A stretch of 64,000 bases of DNA from Flavobacteriaceae bacterium. GTDB lineage: Bacteria > Bacteroidota > Bacteroidia > Flavobacteriales > Flavobacteriaceae. Positions 16,126 to 25,925 of the stretch are shown piece after piece. The stretch is taken from NCBI GenBank assembly GCA_013001285.1, contig JABDMU010000031.1, positions 1 through 64,000 of the forward strand, given 5' to 3'. Within the stretch, counting starts at the first letter, position 1. Each line of letters starts with the position of its first letter. The notes beneath the pieces are model-generated. The model was not told the DNA's origin, did not search any database, and saw only the letters and a list, made by a program, of their open reading frames with translations. Position numbers and translations under genes: made by a program.

Positions 16126-19100
16126 TTAATAATTATCAATCCAAAGTCTAGCATTAACAAAAGCTTCTAACCATGGTGAAACTTTATCTTGACGACCATC
16201 AGGATAATGCGCCCAATTCCATTGGAAGGTTGAACGCTCAATATGAGGCATTGTCACCAAATGCCTGCCAGTTGCATCGCACATCATGGCCGTATTGTAG
16301 TCAGAACCATTAGGACTAGATGGATAAGAATCATAACCATATTTTGCAACAAGATGATAACGATCTTCAGCATACGGCAGATTGAATTTACCTTCACCAT
16401 TACTGATCCAAACACCTAAAGTAGTGCCTGCAAGGCTGGAAAGCATCACCGAATTATTCTCTTGAATTTTAACCGAAGTGAACGCGCTTTCATGTTTTTT
16501 TGAATCGTTATAGGTCATTTTTCCATGAACATCGTGATCTGGATTGATTAGATCTAATTCCATCCATAGTTGACACCCATTGCAAATGCCTATCGATAAG
16601 GTGTCTTTACGCTCAAAAAATTTCTTCAAGGCCAAGTTAGCCTTCGGATTGTAGAGAAATGCACCTGCCCATCCTTTGGCCGATCCTAGAACATCACTAT
16701 TGCTAAAGCCTCCAACGGCACCAATGAATTTAATATCGTCAAGCGTTTCACGACCAGAAATAAGATCGGTCATATGAACATCTTTTACGTCAAATCCTGC
16801 CAAGTACATGGCATTGGCCAATTCACGTTCACTGTTACTGCCTTTTTCTCTGAGCACTGCGGCTTTAGGACGAGGCTTTGAAGTATCTATCTTTGGAAGT
16901 TTTCCATCGAACTGAGATGGAAATTTAAAACGTAAGGGCTGCGATTTATAATTTCTGAATCTCTCCTGAGCGAGATCATTGGCAGTTTGCTTTTCATCTA
17001 ACAAAACTGAAGTCTTGTACCAAACGTCTCGCAAACGAGATATGGTCATCGTAAAAACTTCATTGTTATTAATCACGCCTAAAACATCTGAATTTGTTAC
17101 CGATCCAATTTTAAAGAACTCTAGGTTGGCTTTATTCATTGCGGTTTCGAAACTTGAATCTTCAGCTTGAATGACCAGTCCTGCATTTTCTGAAAACAGA
17201 AGTTTCAGAGCATCTTTTTCACCTAATTCAGAAAGATCGATCTCAGCACCAATATCAACACTCGCAAAACATAGCTCTAATAAAGTTGTGATCAACCCGC
17301 CAGAGGCAACATCATGACCTGCAGTAATTTTCTCATCAATAATCAAGTTCTGAATTGTATTGAAAACTGATTTAACATAGTCAGAATTGGTGACATTTGG
17401 CGTTTGTGATCCAATTGAATTTCTAACCTGTGCAAATGAACTTCCTCCTAATTTATAGTTATCTTGAGAGATATTGATATAATAAATTGACCCTCCATTT
17501 GCTTTAAAAACGGGCTCAACAACTTTGGTGATATTCTTGCAATGTGCTGCAGCCGAAATAACGACGGTTCCTGGCGAGATCACATCTTCATCGGCATATT
17601 TTTGTTTCATCGATAAGGAGTCCTTTCCTGTTGGAACGTTTATGCCAAGTTCAATAGCGTACTCTGAAACAGCTTGTACTGCCTTATATAATCTTGCATC
17701 CTCACCTTCATTTTTACAGGGCCACATCCAGTTTGCAGATAGCGAAATGCTTTTGAGTCCGTCATGCAATGGTGCCCAAATGATATTTGTCAAAGCTTCA
17801 GTTATACTATTGCGGCTTCCAGCTATAGGATCAACTAATCCAGAGATCGGTGAATGTCCGATTGAGGTTGCAATGCCGTATTTTCCATTAAAATCTAAGG
17901 CCATGACACCACAATTATTTAGCGGTAGTTGAAGTGGTCCTGCGCATTGTTGCTTTGCAACTAGGCCTCCAACACAACGGTCTACTTTATTGGTGAGCCA
18001 GTCTTTACAAGCAACGGCCTCTAACTGTAGGACTTGATCTAGATAATCATAAAAATCCGTGTTGTTATAGTTTGGGTCTCTATATTTTGTAGAAACAGTA
18101 TGATCATTCATTACAGTCTTTGGAGAACTTCCGAACATATCTTCCAATGCCAGATCCATTGGTGAATTTCCTGAGTTTTTTGATGTGAAGGAAAATCTAT
18201 GGTCACCTGTAACTGCACCAACTTTATACATTGGAGCACGCTCTCTTTCAGCTATTTTTTGAAGGTAATTGGTATGCTCTTTGGCAATGACCAACCCCAT
18301 ACGTTCTTGAGATTCATTGCCGATAATTTCTTTATTAGAAAGCGTTGGATCGCCAACTGGTAATGCATCTAACTGTATTTGTCCTCCAGTTTCTTCAACA
18401 AGTTCTGAAAGACAATTTAAATGTCCTCCAGCCCCATGGTCATGTATGGAAACAATAAAATTTTCTTCACTTTCAACCATCCCGCGAATGGCGTTTGCAG
18501 CACGCTTTTGCATTTCTGGATTTGAACGTTGTACAGCATTCAACTCAATTCCGCTTGCAAATTCACCGGTATCTGCCGAAGAAACCGCTGCGCCTCCCAT
18601 ACCAATGCGGTAATTATCGCCACCAAGAATGACAATATCATCACCTTTTTTAGGTGTTCCCTTTTTTGCTTGCTTTTCTTTGCCATATCCAATGCCACCA
18701 GCCTGCATGATCACCTTGTCATAGCCAAGTTTCCGGTCATTTTCTTCATGCTCAAAGGTGAGTACAGAACCACAAATAAGTGGCTGCCCAAACTTATTAC
18801 CAAAATCGGATGCTCCATTACTGGCTTTAATTAAGATGTCCATAGGCTTTTGATATAACCAAGGGCGTTCTGGCATCGCATTTTCCCACGGACGCTCCTG
18901 TTCAAGCCTTGAATAAGAGGTCATATACACTGCAGTTCCAGCTAGTGGAAGACTTCCTTTACCACCAGCTAATCTATCTCTTATCTCACCACCAGAACCT
19001 GTAGCTGCACCATTGAAGGGCTCAACTGTTGTTGGAAAATTATGGGTTTCAGCTTTTAATGAGATCACCGAATTGAAAGTTGTCTTGGTATAGAAATCAG

Positions 19101-19788
19101 GAATGTCTGCGCGTTTTGGTGCAAATTGCTCCACTTTAGGGCCTTTTATAAATGCCACATTATCTTTATATGCCGAAACAATTGTATTCGGATTTTGCTT
19201 CGAAGTTTCTTTGATCAATTTAAATAATGACATCTGTTTTTCAACCCCATCAATAATGAAGGTGCCATTGAAGATTTTATGCCGACAATGCTCTGAGTTA
19301 ACTTGTGAAAATCCGAAAACTTCCGAATCGGTGAGTGGACGACCAATTTTTTTTGAGACGGATTCAAGGTACGACACTTCTTCATCGCTTAAGGCTAATC
19401 CTTCTTGCTGATTGTAGGCAGCTATATCCGAAATATCTAAAATCGGTTCGGGTTGGATATCAATTTGAAATATGTATTGATCAAGCCCTTTATATTTCTG
19501 AGAAATCATAGGATCGAATTCAGAAAAGTCGGGATTAACAGCTTCGAACTCTTCAATTCTTATGATCCCTTTTATTCCCATGTTTTGGGTTATTTCAACA
19601 GCGTTTGTACTCCAAGGTGTGATCATGGCTGCTCTTGGACCAACAAAAAAAGCATCGAGTGATGCTTGTTCTATCTTTGGTTCATTTCCAAAAAGCCATG
19701 TTAATTTTGAATTGGTTTCTTCTGCTAATTCTTCTGCTGTTTGAACAGCATAAACTGTGCTGTTTACGTTTCCAAAGAAATGGATCAT
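16126..19788 (-). CDS. purL: Phosphoribosylformylglycinamidine synthase (single-chain PurL)
   Basis: Fourth step of de novo purine synthesis: FGAR + glutamine + ATP to FGAM. At 1220 aa this is the large single-polypeptide form (PurS-like, PurL and glutaminase regions fused). Signatures include 'SEHCRHKIFNGTF', 'KAETHNFPTTVEPFNGAATGSGGEIRDR', 'SIHDHGAGG', 'VDRCVGGLVAKQQCAGPLQ', and the glutaminase nucleophile in 'GICNGCQLWMEL', with 'MPHIERSTFQWNWAHYP' near the C-terminus. It is transcribed alone; an exact TAAATTTG -7 element lies upstream at 19811-19818. Confidence 0.97.
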   Translation of the reverse strand: MIHFFGNVNSTVYAVQTAEELAEETNSKLTWLFGNEPKIEQASLDAFFVGPRAAMITPWSTNAVEITQNMGIKGIIRIEEFEAVNPDFSEFDPMISQKYKGLDQYIFQIDIQPEPILDISDIAAYNQQEGLALSDEEVSYLESVSKKIGRPLTDSEVFGFSQVNSEHCRHKIFNGTFIIDGVEKQMSLFKLIKETSKQNPNTIVSAYKDNVAFIKGPKVEQFAPKRADIPDFYTKTTFNSVISLKAETHNFPTTVEPFNGAATGSGGEIRDRLAGGKGSLPLAGTAVYMTSYSRLEQERPWENAMPERPWLYQKPMDILIKASNGASDFGNKFGQPLICGSVLTFEHEENDRKLGYDKVIMQAGGIGYGKEKQAKKGTPKKGDDIVILGGDNYRIGMGGAAVSSADTGEFASGIELNAVQRSNPEMQKRAANAIRGMVESEENFIVSIHDHGAGGHLNCLSELVEETGGQIQLDALPVGDPTLSNKEIIGNESQERMGLVIAKEHTNYLQKIAERERAPMYKVGAVTGDHRFSFTSKNSGNSPMDLALEDMFGSSPKTVMNDHTVSTKYRDPNYNNTDFYDYLDQVLQLEAVACKDWLTNKVDRCVGGLVAKQQCAGPLQLPLNNCGVMALDFNGKYGIATSIGHSPISGLVDPIAGSRNSITEALTNIIWAPLHDGLKSISLSANWMWPCKNEGEDARLYKAVQAVSEYAIELGINVPTGKDSLSMKQKYADEDVISPGTVVISAAAHCKNITKVVEPVFKANGGSIYYINISQDNYKLGGSSFAQVRNSIGSQTPNVTNSDYVKSVFNTIQNLIIDEKITAGHDVASGGLITTLLELCFASVDIGAEIDLSELGEKDALKLLFSENAGLVIQAEDSSFETAMNKANLEFFKIGSVTNSDVLGVINNNEVFTMTISRLRDVWYKTSVLLDEKQTANDLAQERFRNYKSQPLRFKFPSQFDGKLPKIDTSKPRPKAAVLREKGSNSERELANAMYLAGFDVKDVHMTDLISGRETLDDIKFIGAVGGFSNSDVLGSAKGWAGAFLYNPKANLALKKFFERKDTLSIGICNGCQLWMELDLINPDHDVHGKMTYNDSKKHESAFTSVKIQENNSVMLSSLAGTTLGVWISNGEGKFNLPYAEDRYHLVAKYGYDSYPSSPNGSDYNTAMMCDATGRHLVTMPHIERSTFQWNWAHYPDGRQDKVSPWLEAFVNARLWIDNY

Positions 19789-19810
19789 TTAGTTTCAAAT
19801 TTTAAAAGAA

Positions 19811-19818
19811 CAAATTTA
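19811..19818 (-). promoter_or_regulatory. -7 promoter element of purL
   Basis: Minus strand TAAATTTG, an exact TAnnTTTG match, 22 nt upstream of the purL start codon. No clear TTG partner is seen at the expected distance. Confidence 0.5.
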
Positions 19819-19887
19819 GGTCATTTGCTAGTATTTATTTAAAAAAATACAAGGATATTTCAGGAGTTATTCACGATGTTTTAAACA

Positions 19888-19913
19888 TAAAAAAAAGCGA
19901 CCAAATGGTCGCT
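19888..19913 (-). terminator. Rho-independent terminator of the endonuclease gene
   Basis: 8-bp stem AGCGACCA (19896-19903) / TGGTCGCT (19906-19913), 2-nt loop. On the minus strand it is followed by a run of T, 12 nt past the stop codon of the gene ending at 19926. Confidence 0.88.
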
Positions 19914-19925
19914 CTTCATTTTTTC

Positions 19926-21785
19926 TTATTGGCGAATTAATTTCTTTGTTACAATCCTATTCCGCATTTTAATTTGCATTAAGTAGATGCCTTTTTCTAA
20001 ACTAGTGACAACAAGATAAGATGCATTTGGATACACAATATCCGTTATCACCGGTTTGCCTAAAATATCATAGATTTTGATCTCGGCCTGTTCGGAAATT
20101 GAAAACATCAACGTATTTCCTTTCACTGGATTTGGATAAAATTTTACCTTAGATGGACTCAAAGACTCGGTTCCAAGTGTTTGATTGTGGGTGCCAAGAT
20201 CATCACATGTGTCAGAAGTAAATGTCATCCATTCAGAAGGCGAATACGAGGTATTCGGATTAACAACTTCAGGTCGTCTAACAAGCGTCGTATTTTGTGC
20301 ATATATCTGAGTGTCTCCCAAGGTGCCTAATGCGTCAATTATGATATCGTTTTTAAACAATCCTAGTGCATCATTACCATTAAAACTTGTGATGGCATTA
20401 TTAAGATCATCATATTCTGCGCTACAAACCGTCGCGCCTCCATTAGCAACAACATAAACATCACCATCCAAAATTTCAGCATTAACTGGGAAACTGTACG
20501 TTGTTTGCCAACTGGCATTGCCGTTTGCACTTAATTTGATGGTATGTGAAGCTAAATTCACTGTGGCTCCCGTAAAATTGGCGATCTCTAAAATTTTATT
20601 ATTTGAAGTGCCTTCAATATATTCTGAAAAGAAAAGGTCAGTGGTTGATCCACCACCACCGGTTGTTGTTTCACAAGATGTATTGCTGACTGTAGAAATG
20701 TTATTTGCAGCATCTCTAGCATATACGGTAAAGCAATAGTTGGTATTGCCAACGAGCCCAAAGGCAGTGAATGAGGTAGCCACCGAATTGAAAGTGTTTA
20801 CACCATCTACGTAAATATCATATGAGGTCACTCCAACATTATCAGTTGAGGCATCCCAGCTAAGGTCTATTGTACTCGCAGATGGATTTGAAGCTAATAA
20901 ATTTGTTGGTGCCGAAGGCGCTTCCGTATCACTAGACGGATTCCAAATAGCATTAGCATAATCTGGAACATCGATAAAAGGGTTTCTATTATTTTGATAG
21001 GTAAATGCTGCATTGTTTCGGTCGATCTCACGTTGAGAAACAGGATCTGAATTATGCCAATCTAATAGTAAACTCACAAACCAGGTATCATAATATTGAT
21101 CACTGGTGCCATTTAAGGGATTATTTGTTGTTGTTGGACTATCCCATCCGGTATCATTCCAATTATCTTCATAGCGTACCGCAAAATATAGCATCATTCT
21201 TGCCACGTCACCTTTGAATTCATCGATAGGTTCAAAAACATTTCCTGTATAACCATAGTTGTTACCACCACCACGTCTTGAGCCATTGCTATAAGTGTCG
21301 TCAACCGAGGTTACAACACCAAAAGGAAGATTTCCCCTTCCGTTATTTACAAAACCATCAGTTGGGATGACATGATGAATATCTGATCGCATAGGTTCCT
21401 GTTCACTATAAAACCCTTGCGGAAAAATATGTTCTCTATTATAACAGGTGCCTTCAGCAGCAGTATTTCCACATTGATTAACACCATGATTATAATTGTA
21501 AGCATCTACAGTTGCAGGCCTTTCAGAATAGATATCTAAAACAGTTCCGTCATTTTCATAATAGCTATCCGAATCTGTAGCAACGTAACCAGTAAACAAG
21601 TTATCATAACCTTGATTCGTATGCAGATATTCAGTGGTTAACCCGTCATTTGAATCGTTTATGATCTCTTTTAATTGTGTTTTTAGGGTAAATCCAGAAG
21701 AAGTAGCCGAGTCGTAATAACCAGCAGGAGGTTGTGAGTAACATAAACTAGATATCAGTAAGATTAGGATGTAGATTTTCTTCAT
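19926..21785 (-). CDS. Secreted endonuclease I with Fn3, lamin-tail and T9SS sorting domains
   Basis: Extracellular nuclease, 619 aa. Signal peptide 'MKKIYILILLISSLCYS'. Endonuclease_1 domain about 60-275: 'YNREHIFPQGF', 'MRSDIHHVIPTDGFVNNGRGNLPFG', 'FKGDVARMMLYFAVRYED'. Fibronectin type III about 290-375 ('APSAPTNLLASNPSASTIDLSWDAST'). Lamin-tail domain about 383-520 ('LFFSEYIEGTSNNKILEIANFTG'). The type A sorting domain is the last roughly 75 residues ('VKFYPNPVKGN', 'EKGIYLMQIKM'). It starts 8 nt after the rsmB-like stop, so it can be co-transcribed with it although the roles are unrelated. Probably digests environmental DNA for phosphate or bases. Confidence 0.93.
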   Translation of the reverse strand: MKKIYILILLISSLCYSQPPAGYYDSATSSGFTLKTQLKEIINDSNDGLTTEYLHTNQGYDNLFTGYVATDSDSYYENDGTVLDIYSERPATVDAYNYNHGVNQCGNTAAEGTCYNREHIFPQGFYSEQEPMRSDIHHVIPTDGFVNNGRGNLPFGVVTSVDDTYSNGSRRGGGNNYGYTGNVFEPIDEFKGDVARMMLYFAVRYEDNWNDTGWDSPTTTNNPLNGTSDQYYDTWFVSLLLDWHNSDPVSQREIDRNNAAFTYQNNRNPFIDVPDYANAIWNPSSDTEAPSAPTNLLASNPSASTIDLSWDASTDNVGVTSYDIYVDGVNTFNSVATSFTAFGLVGNTNYCFTVYARDAANNISTVSNTSCETTTGGGGSTTDLFFSEYIEGTSNNKILEIANFTGATVNLASHTIKLSANGNASWQTTYSFPVNAEILDGDVYVVANGGATVCSAEYDDLNNAITSFNGNDALGLFKNDIIIDALGTLGDTQIYAQNTTLVRRPEVVNPNTSYSPSEWMTFTSDTCDDLGTHNQTLGTESLSPSKVKFYPNPVKGNTLMFSISEQAEIKIYDILGKPVITDIVYPNASYLVVTSLEKGIYLMQIKMRNRIVTKKLIRQ

Positions 21786-21793
21786 ATCATTTC

Positions 21794-23005
21794 TTATTTT
21801 CTCTCTAATAATGCCATATAAAAACCATCGAAACCGGATTTATGAGCAAAAATATTTTTTTGTTTTACAAAGGTAAACTCTTTTCCGAAATCTGAATTTA
21901 AAAAGTTTTTTACTTGATCTTCGTTTTCCGAAGGTAAAACTGAGCACGTAGCGTAGACCAACTTCCCACCTGGTTTAACCATTTTAGAATAGCTTTGAAG
22001 TATCTCTTTCTGAACCTCTCTAATAGTGTCAATAAATTCAGGTTCCAATTTCCATTTTGCATCTGGATTTCTTCGCAGTACACCCAGGCCTGAACATGGT
22101 GCATCAATTAGGACACGATCGGCCTTATTGTGTAATTTTTTAATGGGCTTAGTCGAATCGATCACCTTCATTTCAATATTATGGGCACCATTGCGTCGGG
22201 CTCTTATTTTCAATTTTTTGAGCTTACTCTCATAGATATCCATGGCAATGATCTGTCCTTTATTTTCCATGAGTGCTGCAAGATGAAGTGTTTTTCCGCC
22301 AGCACCTGCACAAGTATCAACAACTTTCATACCTGGCTTAACATCTAAAAATTCAGCCACCAATTGAGAAGAAGCATCTTGTACTTCAAAAAAACCTTTT
22401 TTAAAAGCTTCTGTTTGAAATACATTAGCACGTTCTCTTAATTTTAATGCCGAAGCATGATTATTAACGAATTCAGTTTCAATATTGACAGCTTCTAATT
22501 CTTTTTGTAGCTCCTTTTTGTTGATCTTAAGTGTATTGGTCCTTAAAATAACATCGGCTTGCTGATTTTGCGCGGCGATCTCTTTCGTCCAAAGATCGTC
22601 ACCAAGTTCTTGAGAGCCAATGTCGTCAATCCAATCAGGGATCGATTCTCTGAATTTTCTAATTTTTGATAATTCATCAAATCGTCCTTTGATCTTTCTT
22701 GTTGGTGTACTTGTAAAGTATTTCCAATCGGGTAGTTTAATTCCCTTTAAAGTGGCCCATACAGCAAATATTCGCCATAAATTATCACGGTCAAAAGGGT
22801 CCTTGACATCAGCGATTTCAGCATAGAGACGTTTGTATCTCACGATGCTATAAACTGTTTCTGCAATAAATCCGCGATCGCGGCTGCCCCAGCGTTTATC
22901 GCGTTTTAAAAGTTTCTGTATGACCTTATCGGCATATTCACCTTCATTGAAAATGAGATGCAATCCGTCAATGACAGCAAAACAAAGATTTTTATGTAAG
23001 CGCAT
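21794..23005 (-). CDS. rsmB: RsmB/NOL1-family RNA m5C methyltransferase
   Basis: SAM-dependent cytosine-C5 RNA methyltransferase, 403 aa. SAM site 'VVDTCAGAGGKTLHLAAL'; motif IV 'VLIDAPCSGLGVLRRNPDAKW'; motif VI 'LVYATCSVLPSEN' with the catalytic Cys. The N-terminal roughly 130 residues are helical but differ from the NusB-like part of E. coli RsmB, so the exact rRNA target (C967 or another) is not certain. Promoter motif TACCTTTG at 23025-23032. It is followed closely by the endonuclease gene. Confidence 0.88.
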   Translation of the reverse strand: MRLHKNLCFAVIDGLHLIFNEGEYADKVIQKLLKRDKRWGSRDRGFIAETVYSIVRYKRLYAEIADVKDPFDRDNLWRIFAVWATLKGIKLPDWKYFTSTPTRKIKGRFDELSKIRKFRESIPDWIDDIGSQELGDDLWTKEIAAQNQQADVILRTNTLKINKKELQKELEAVNIETEFVNNHASALKLRERANVFQTEAFKKGFFEVQDASSQLVAEFLDVKPGMKVVDTCAGAGGKTLHLAALMENKGQIIAMDIYESKLKKLKIRARRNGAHNIEMKVIDSTKPIKKLHNKADRVLIDAPCSGLGVLRRNPDAKWKLEPEFIDTIREVQKEILQSYSKMVKPGGKLVYATCSVLPSENEDQVKNFLNSDFGKEFTFVKQKNIFAHKSGFDGFYMALLERK

Positions 23006-23024
23006 TTATTTTTTAATGAGGGTG

Positions 23025-23032
23025 CAAAGGTA
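23025..23032 (-). promoter_or_regulatory. -7 promoter element of the rsmB-like gene
   Basis: Minus strand TACCTTTG, an exact TAnnTTTG match, 19 nt upstream of the start codon. Confidence 0.55.
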
Positions 23033-23068
23033 CGTTTAAATAATTATTTTTAGTGAAAATTTGATCAA

Positions 23069-24160
23069 ATGCTAAGACCACTATTGTATCTCATATGTTC
23101 GATATTATTTTGTAATGCTCCAGGTTCAAGTATTAAGACCCGAAATATTAATTCTGTCAGTATTGAAACTATTGTACAAGATTCCACTTTAAATGTTAGA
23201 GCTATTGAAATTGTACAACTCACTGATCGCGATAATGCATGTATATTTTTAACATCAGATGGTAGGTTTGGTTCCATATTTTCCAGTGCTTTTGTTTCGT
23301 CTTTTGACGATTCAGAATTTGGCATCCATATGGTTGATCTTAAGACTGATTCAATCCGTCCAAATTTTCGGGCCTTGGCAGCAAGTTATAATAATGGCTT
23401 CGGAATCACCATTGGTTCGCCAGCATTGATCTATAAATTAGACGCCGATCTAGAAAAGAATAAAATTGTTTATCGCGACAACCATCCGAAGGCTTTTTAT
23501 GATGCCATGGCCTTTTGGAATAAAAATGAAGGCCTGGCCATTGGCGACCCAACAGATGGCTGTATGAGTATTTTAATCACACGTGACGCTGGCGAAAATT
23601 GGGAAAAGCTGCCCTGTGATAAACTTCCAAAGGCAATTGATGGTGAAGCCGCCTTTGCGGCTAGCGATACCAATATTGCCATAGTGGGTGATCATACTTG
23701 GGTAGCAACAGGAGGGAAGGTGAGTAGAATATTGTTTTCGGCAGATAAAGGACATTCCTGGACGGTTTATGAGACACCCATTGTACAAGGTAAGGAAACA
23801 ACTGGCATGTATTCTATCGACTTTTATGATGACTTATATGGCTTCGCGATAGGAGGCGATTATACCAATCCAGATGACAATATGGCGAATAAAATTAGAA
23901 CCGAAGATGGTGGAAAAACGTGGACAATTGTAGGTGCAGGTAAAGACCCTGGATATAGGAGTTGTATTCAATATGTTCCTAATGGTCACGGACAGGAATT
24001 GGTTGCTGTGGGTTTCAAGGGTATTGATTATAGCAGGGATGGTGGAAAACGTTGGAAACACCTGAGCGATGAAGGCTTTTACACTATTCGGTTTTTAAAT
24101 GACAGTATAGCTTATGCCGCTGGTAAAGGAAAGGTAAGTAAATTGCTATTTAGAGAATAA
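23069..24160 (+). CDS. Exported YCF48/BNR-type beta-propeller protein
   Basis: 363 aa, with an N-terminal hydrophobic signal that could include a lipobox-like Cys ('YLICSILFCNA'). Repeated 'S/TxDxGxxW' Asp-box turns are visible: 'ITRDAGENW', 'FSADKGHSW', 'TEDGGKTW', 'YSRDGGKRW'. These are the hallmark of BNR/YCF48 six- to seven-bladed propellers. The family includes photosystem assembly factors, but Bacteroidota members (sometimes labelled oxidoreductase) have no proven role. Ends at a hairpin shared with the convergent Spy-like gene. Confidence 0.82.
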   Translation: MLRPLLYLICSILFCNAPGSSIKTRNINSVSIETIVQDSTLNVRAIEIVQLTDRDNACIFLTSDGRFGSIFSSAFVSSFDDSEFGIHMVDLKTDSIRPNFRALAASYNNGFGITIGSPALIYKLDADLEKNKIVYRDNHPKAFYDAMAFWNKNEGLAIGDPTDGCMSILITRDAGENWEKLPCDKLPKAIDGEAAFAASDTNIAIVGDHTWVATGGKVSRILFSADKGHSWTVYETPIVQGKETTGMYSIDFYDDLYGFAIGGDYTNPDDNMANKIRTEDGGKTWTIVGAGKDPGYRSCIQYVPNGHGQELVAVGFKGIDYSRDGGKRWKHLSDEGFYTIRFLNDSIAYAAGKGKVSKLLFRE

Positions 24161-24161
24161 A

Positions 24162-24183
24162 AAAAGAGGCACATGGCCTCTTT
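24162..24183. terminator. Bidirectional terminator
   Basis: Stem AAAGAGGC (24163-24170) / GCCTCTTT (24176-24183) with a 5-nt loop, between the convergent propeller gene (ends 24160) and Spy-like gene (ends 24186). The plus-strand T run is short and the A tract on the other side is longer. Confidence 0.75.
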
Positions 24184-24185
24184 AA

Positions 24186-24665
24186 TTATGGTAAGTTTCT
24201 ATTATTGCGATTGTCACGTGCTTGTTGCATTTTCTTCTTCCGCTCTTGTAGAATTTCCATCAAGCGCCTGTTAAAGGCATCTTCTGATACTTTTAATTGT
24301 ATGATCTTTTGCGGTGGAATAACGTTTGATAGATCTTCTACAAGTTGATTCTTTGCTTCATGCATACGATTTTCAACCGACATGAATTGATCTAATAAAC
24401 GTTGGGCTTCTTCTTTAGACAAATTACCTTTTCGCATGGCTTGACGAACCTCTTTGAGGTCATTTTTGCGCATCTCATCGATCTTGTCTTCATAAGCATT
24501 ATAAATAGGCCAAAATTGTTGCGCTTCCTTTGAAGTAAGATCAAGGCGTTCTGTAATAAAGGCTACCTTTTGAGCTTTGATGCGTTCATTCATTTGCCTG
24601 TCATTTTGAGACCAAGCTGAAAAGCACATCAATAGCATTATAATAGGGATAATTATTTTTTTCAT
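24186..24665 (-). CDS. Periplasmic Spy/CpxP-like helical protein, third gene of the ECF cassette
   Basis: 159 aa from the ATG at 24665 ('MKKIIIPIIMLLMCFSAWSQ', a clean signal peptide); an in-frame start 21 nt further upstream would overlap the previous gene. The mature part is almost wholly alpha-helical and highly charged, with the 'LTxxEAxxFWPIYNxYExK' block (about 45-65) and 'RRLMEILQERKKK' tail seen in Bacteroidota proteins labelled sensor of ECF-type sigma factor and in Spy/CpxP chaperone-like proteins. It follows the putative anti-sigma gene by 10 nt. I infer an envelope sensor or chaperone feeding that sigma system. Confidence 0.8.
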   Translation of the reverse strand: MKKIIIPIIMLLMCFSAWSQNDRQMNERIKAQKVAFITERLDLTSKEAQQFWPIYNAYEDKIDEMRKNDLKEVRQAMRKGNLSKEEAQRLLDQFMSVENRMHEAKNQLVEDLSNVIPPQKIIQLKVSEDAFNRRLMEILQERKKKMQQARDNRNNRNLP

Positions 24666-24675
24666 TACTTTTTTT

Positions 24676-25185
24676 TTATTGTTCAATGATATGTTCTAAA
24701 TCTATGTTTTCTATGATGTAATCTTCTAATGCCTCATCACCAAAAGCTTCGCCCATAATTTCTGAATTAACCTCAGATAATTCATCTTCTGTTAATAATG
24801 CGGCTAACTCATAAGAACTTATATTTTGCTCTAAGATATAATCTTCAACCAATTCATAATCAAGATCATTTAAACTTTGCTCATCCTGATTTATAAAAAT
24901 ACTGAACATCAATACTAAGGCCGCAGCAATTCCGGAAACGTACAATAGTTTTCGTTTAGAGAATAATGATATGACCTTGACGTCCTTATTATCGGTATTT
25001 AATTTTTCGAATACTCTATCTTCAAAGGTTTCAAAGTAGTCCTCAGGCATATCAAATCCCGGCACATCAATTTGAGTCTTTATTGACTCGGTGTTGACGC
25101 GTTCCAAAATAAGGGCATCAAGATTTTCAAAATACCCTTTCGGGGCTTTAAAACCTGGATCTTTTATATGTTTTAGTTTACTCAT
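24676..25185 (-). CDS. Putative membrane anti-sigma factor
   Basis: 169 aa with one transmembrane helix at about 78-98 ('LLYVSGIAAALVLMFSIFI'). The cytoplasmic N-terminus holds two copies of 'PGFxxPxxYFE' at residues 10-20 and 42-52, exactly 32 residues apart, each followed by an amphipathic helix ending R/K-V/L. A single copy of this motif is common at the start of small Bacteroidota anti-sigma proteins. The C-terminal periplasmic part is strongly acidic. Located between the ECF sigma factor and the Spy-like gene. The anti-sigma role is inferred from context and topology. Confidence 0.75.
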   Translation of the reverse strand: MSKLKHIKDPGFKAPKGYFENLDALILERVNTESIKTQIDVPGFDMPEDYFETFEDRVFEKLNTDNKDVKVISLFSKRKLLYVSGIAAALVLMFSIFINQDEQSLNDLDYELVEDYILEQNISSYELAALLTEDELSEVNSEIMGEAFGDEALEDYIIENIDLEHIIEQ

Positions 25186-25217
25186 CGTACTGTTAGACTC
25201 AATTTACAATAAATGGT

Positions 25218-25760
25218 TTAATCTTGGGTTAAATAGGATTCTATTTTTTTTACTGCCAGATGATACGATGCCTTTAAGGCTCCTTCACTTGTTTCAAGTA
25301 TATCTGACATATCTTTATATTTTATATCATCAAAGTATTTCATATTAAATACCAGTTGTTGCTTTTGCGGTAATGTCGCTATTGCTTTCTGTAATTGCAA
25401 TTGGATTTCACTTCCCTCAAAATACACATCAGATTGTAAATTATTTACGGCTCTAGTATTGATCTCTTCACTGGTAATCTGAAAACGTTTTGCATTTTGA
25501 TTGATTAGGGTAATGGCTTCGTTGGTGGCAATACGGTACATCCAAGAAAACAATTTACTATTGCCCTTGAACTTATCAATGCTTTTGTACACTTTAATAA
25601 ATGTATTTTGTAGCGCATCATCGGCATCATCATGCGATTTTACGATTTTACGGATATGCCAATAAAGACGTTCCTTATAGAGACTCATTAATTCTCTAAA
25701 AGCGCGATCTCTTGATTTGGGAGATTTTAGATCTGCAACTAATTGATCTTCTTGGTTCAC
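25218..25760 (-). CDS. ECF-family RNA polymerase sigma factor
   Basis: 180 aa. Sigma region 2 at about 22-90 ('LMSLYKERLYWHIRKIVKSHDDADDALQNTFIKVYKSIDKFKGNSKLFSWMYRIATNEAI') and region 4 at about 122-172 ('LPQKQQLVFNMKYFDDIKYKDMSDILETSEGALKASYHLAVKKIE'). The longest consistent N-terminus begins at a GTG (25758-25760); no in-frame ATG lies near it. First gene of a three-gene cassette with anti-sigma and Spy-like genes 32 and 10 nt apart. Probably responds to envelope stress. Confidence 0.92.
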   Translation of the reverse strand: MNQEDQLVADLKSPKSRDRAFRELMSLYKERLYWHIRKIVKSHDDADDALQNTFIKVYKSIDKFKGNSKLFSWMYRIATNEAITLINQNAKRFQITSEEINTRAVNNLQSDVYFEGSEIQLQLQKAIATLPQKQQLVFNMKYFDDIKYKDMSDILETSEGALKASYHLAVKKIESYLTQD

Positions 25761-25925
25761 GTAAATAGTGGTTTTACCCTTAGACGGGTTAAATTAATAA
25801 AAGTTTAATTCACTGGTGAAAATAATTCGATTTTTTTATTATTACCTAAAAAGTTGTAAATCAATGATTTGTCTTAAAAAACATCGATAAACGGTAATAA
25901 AAATACGATAAAATGCATTTTTTTC

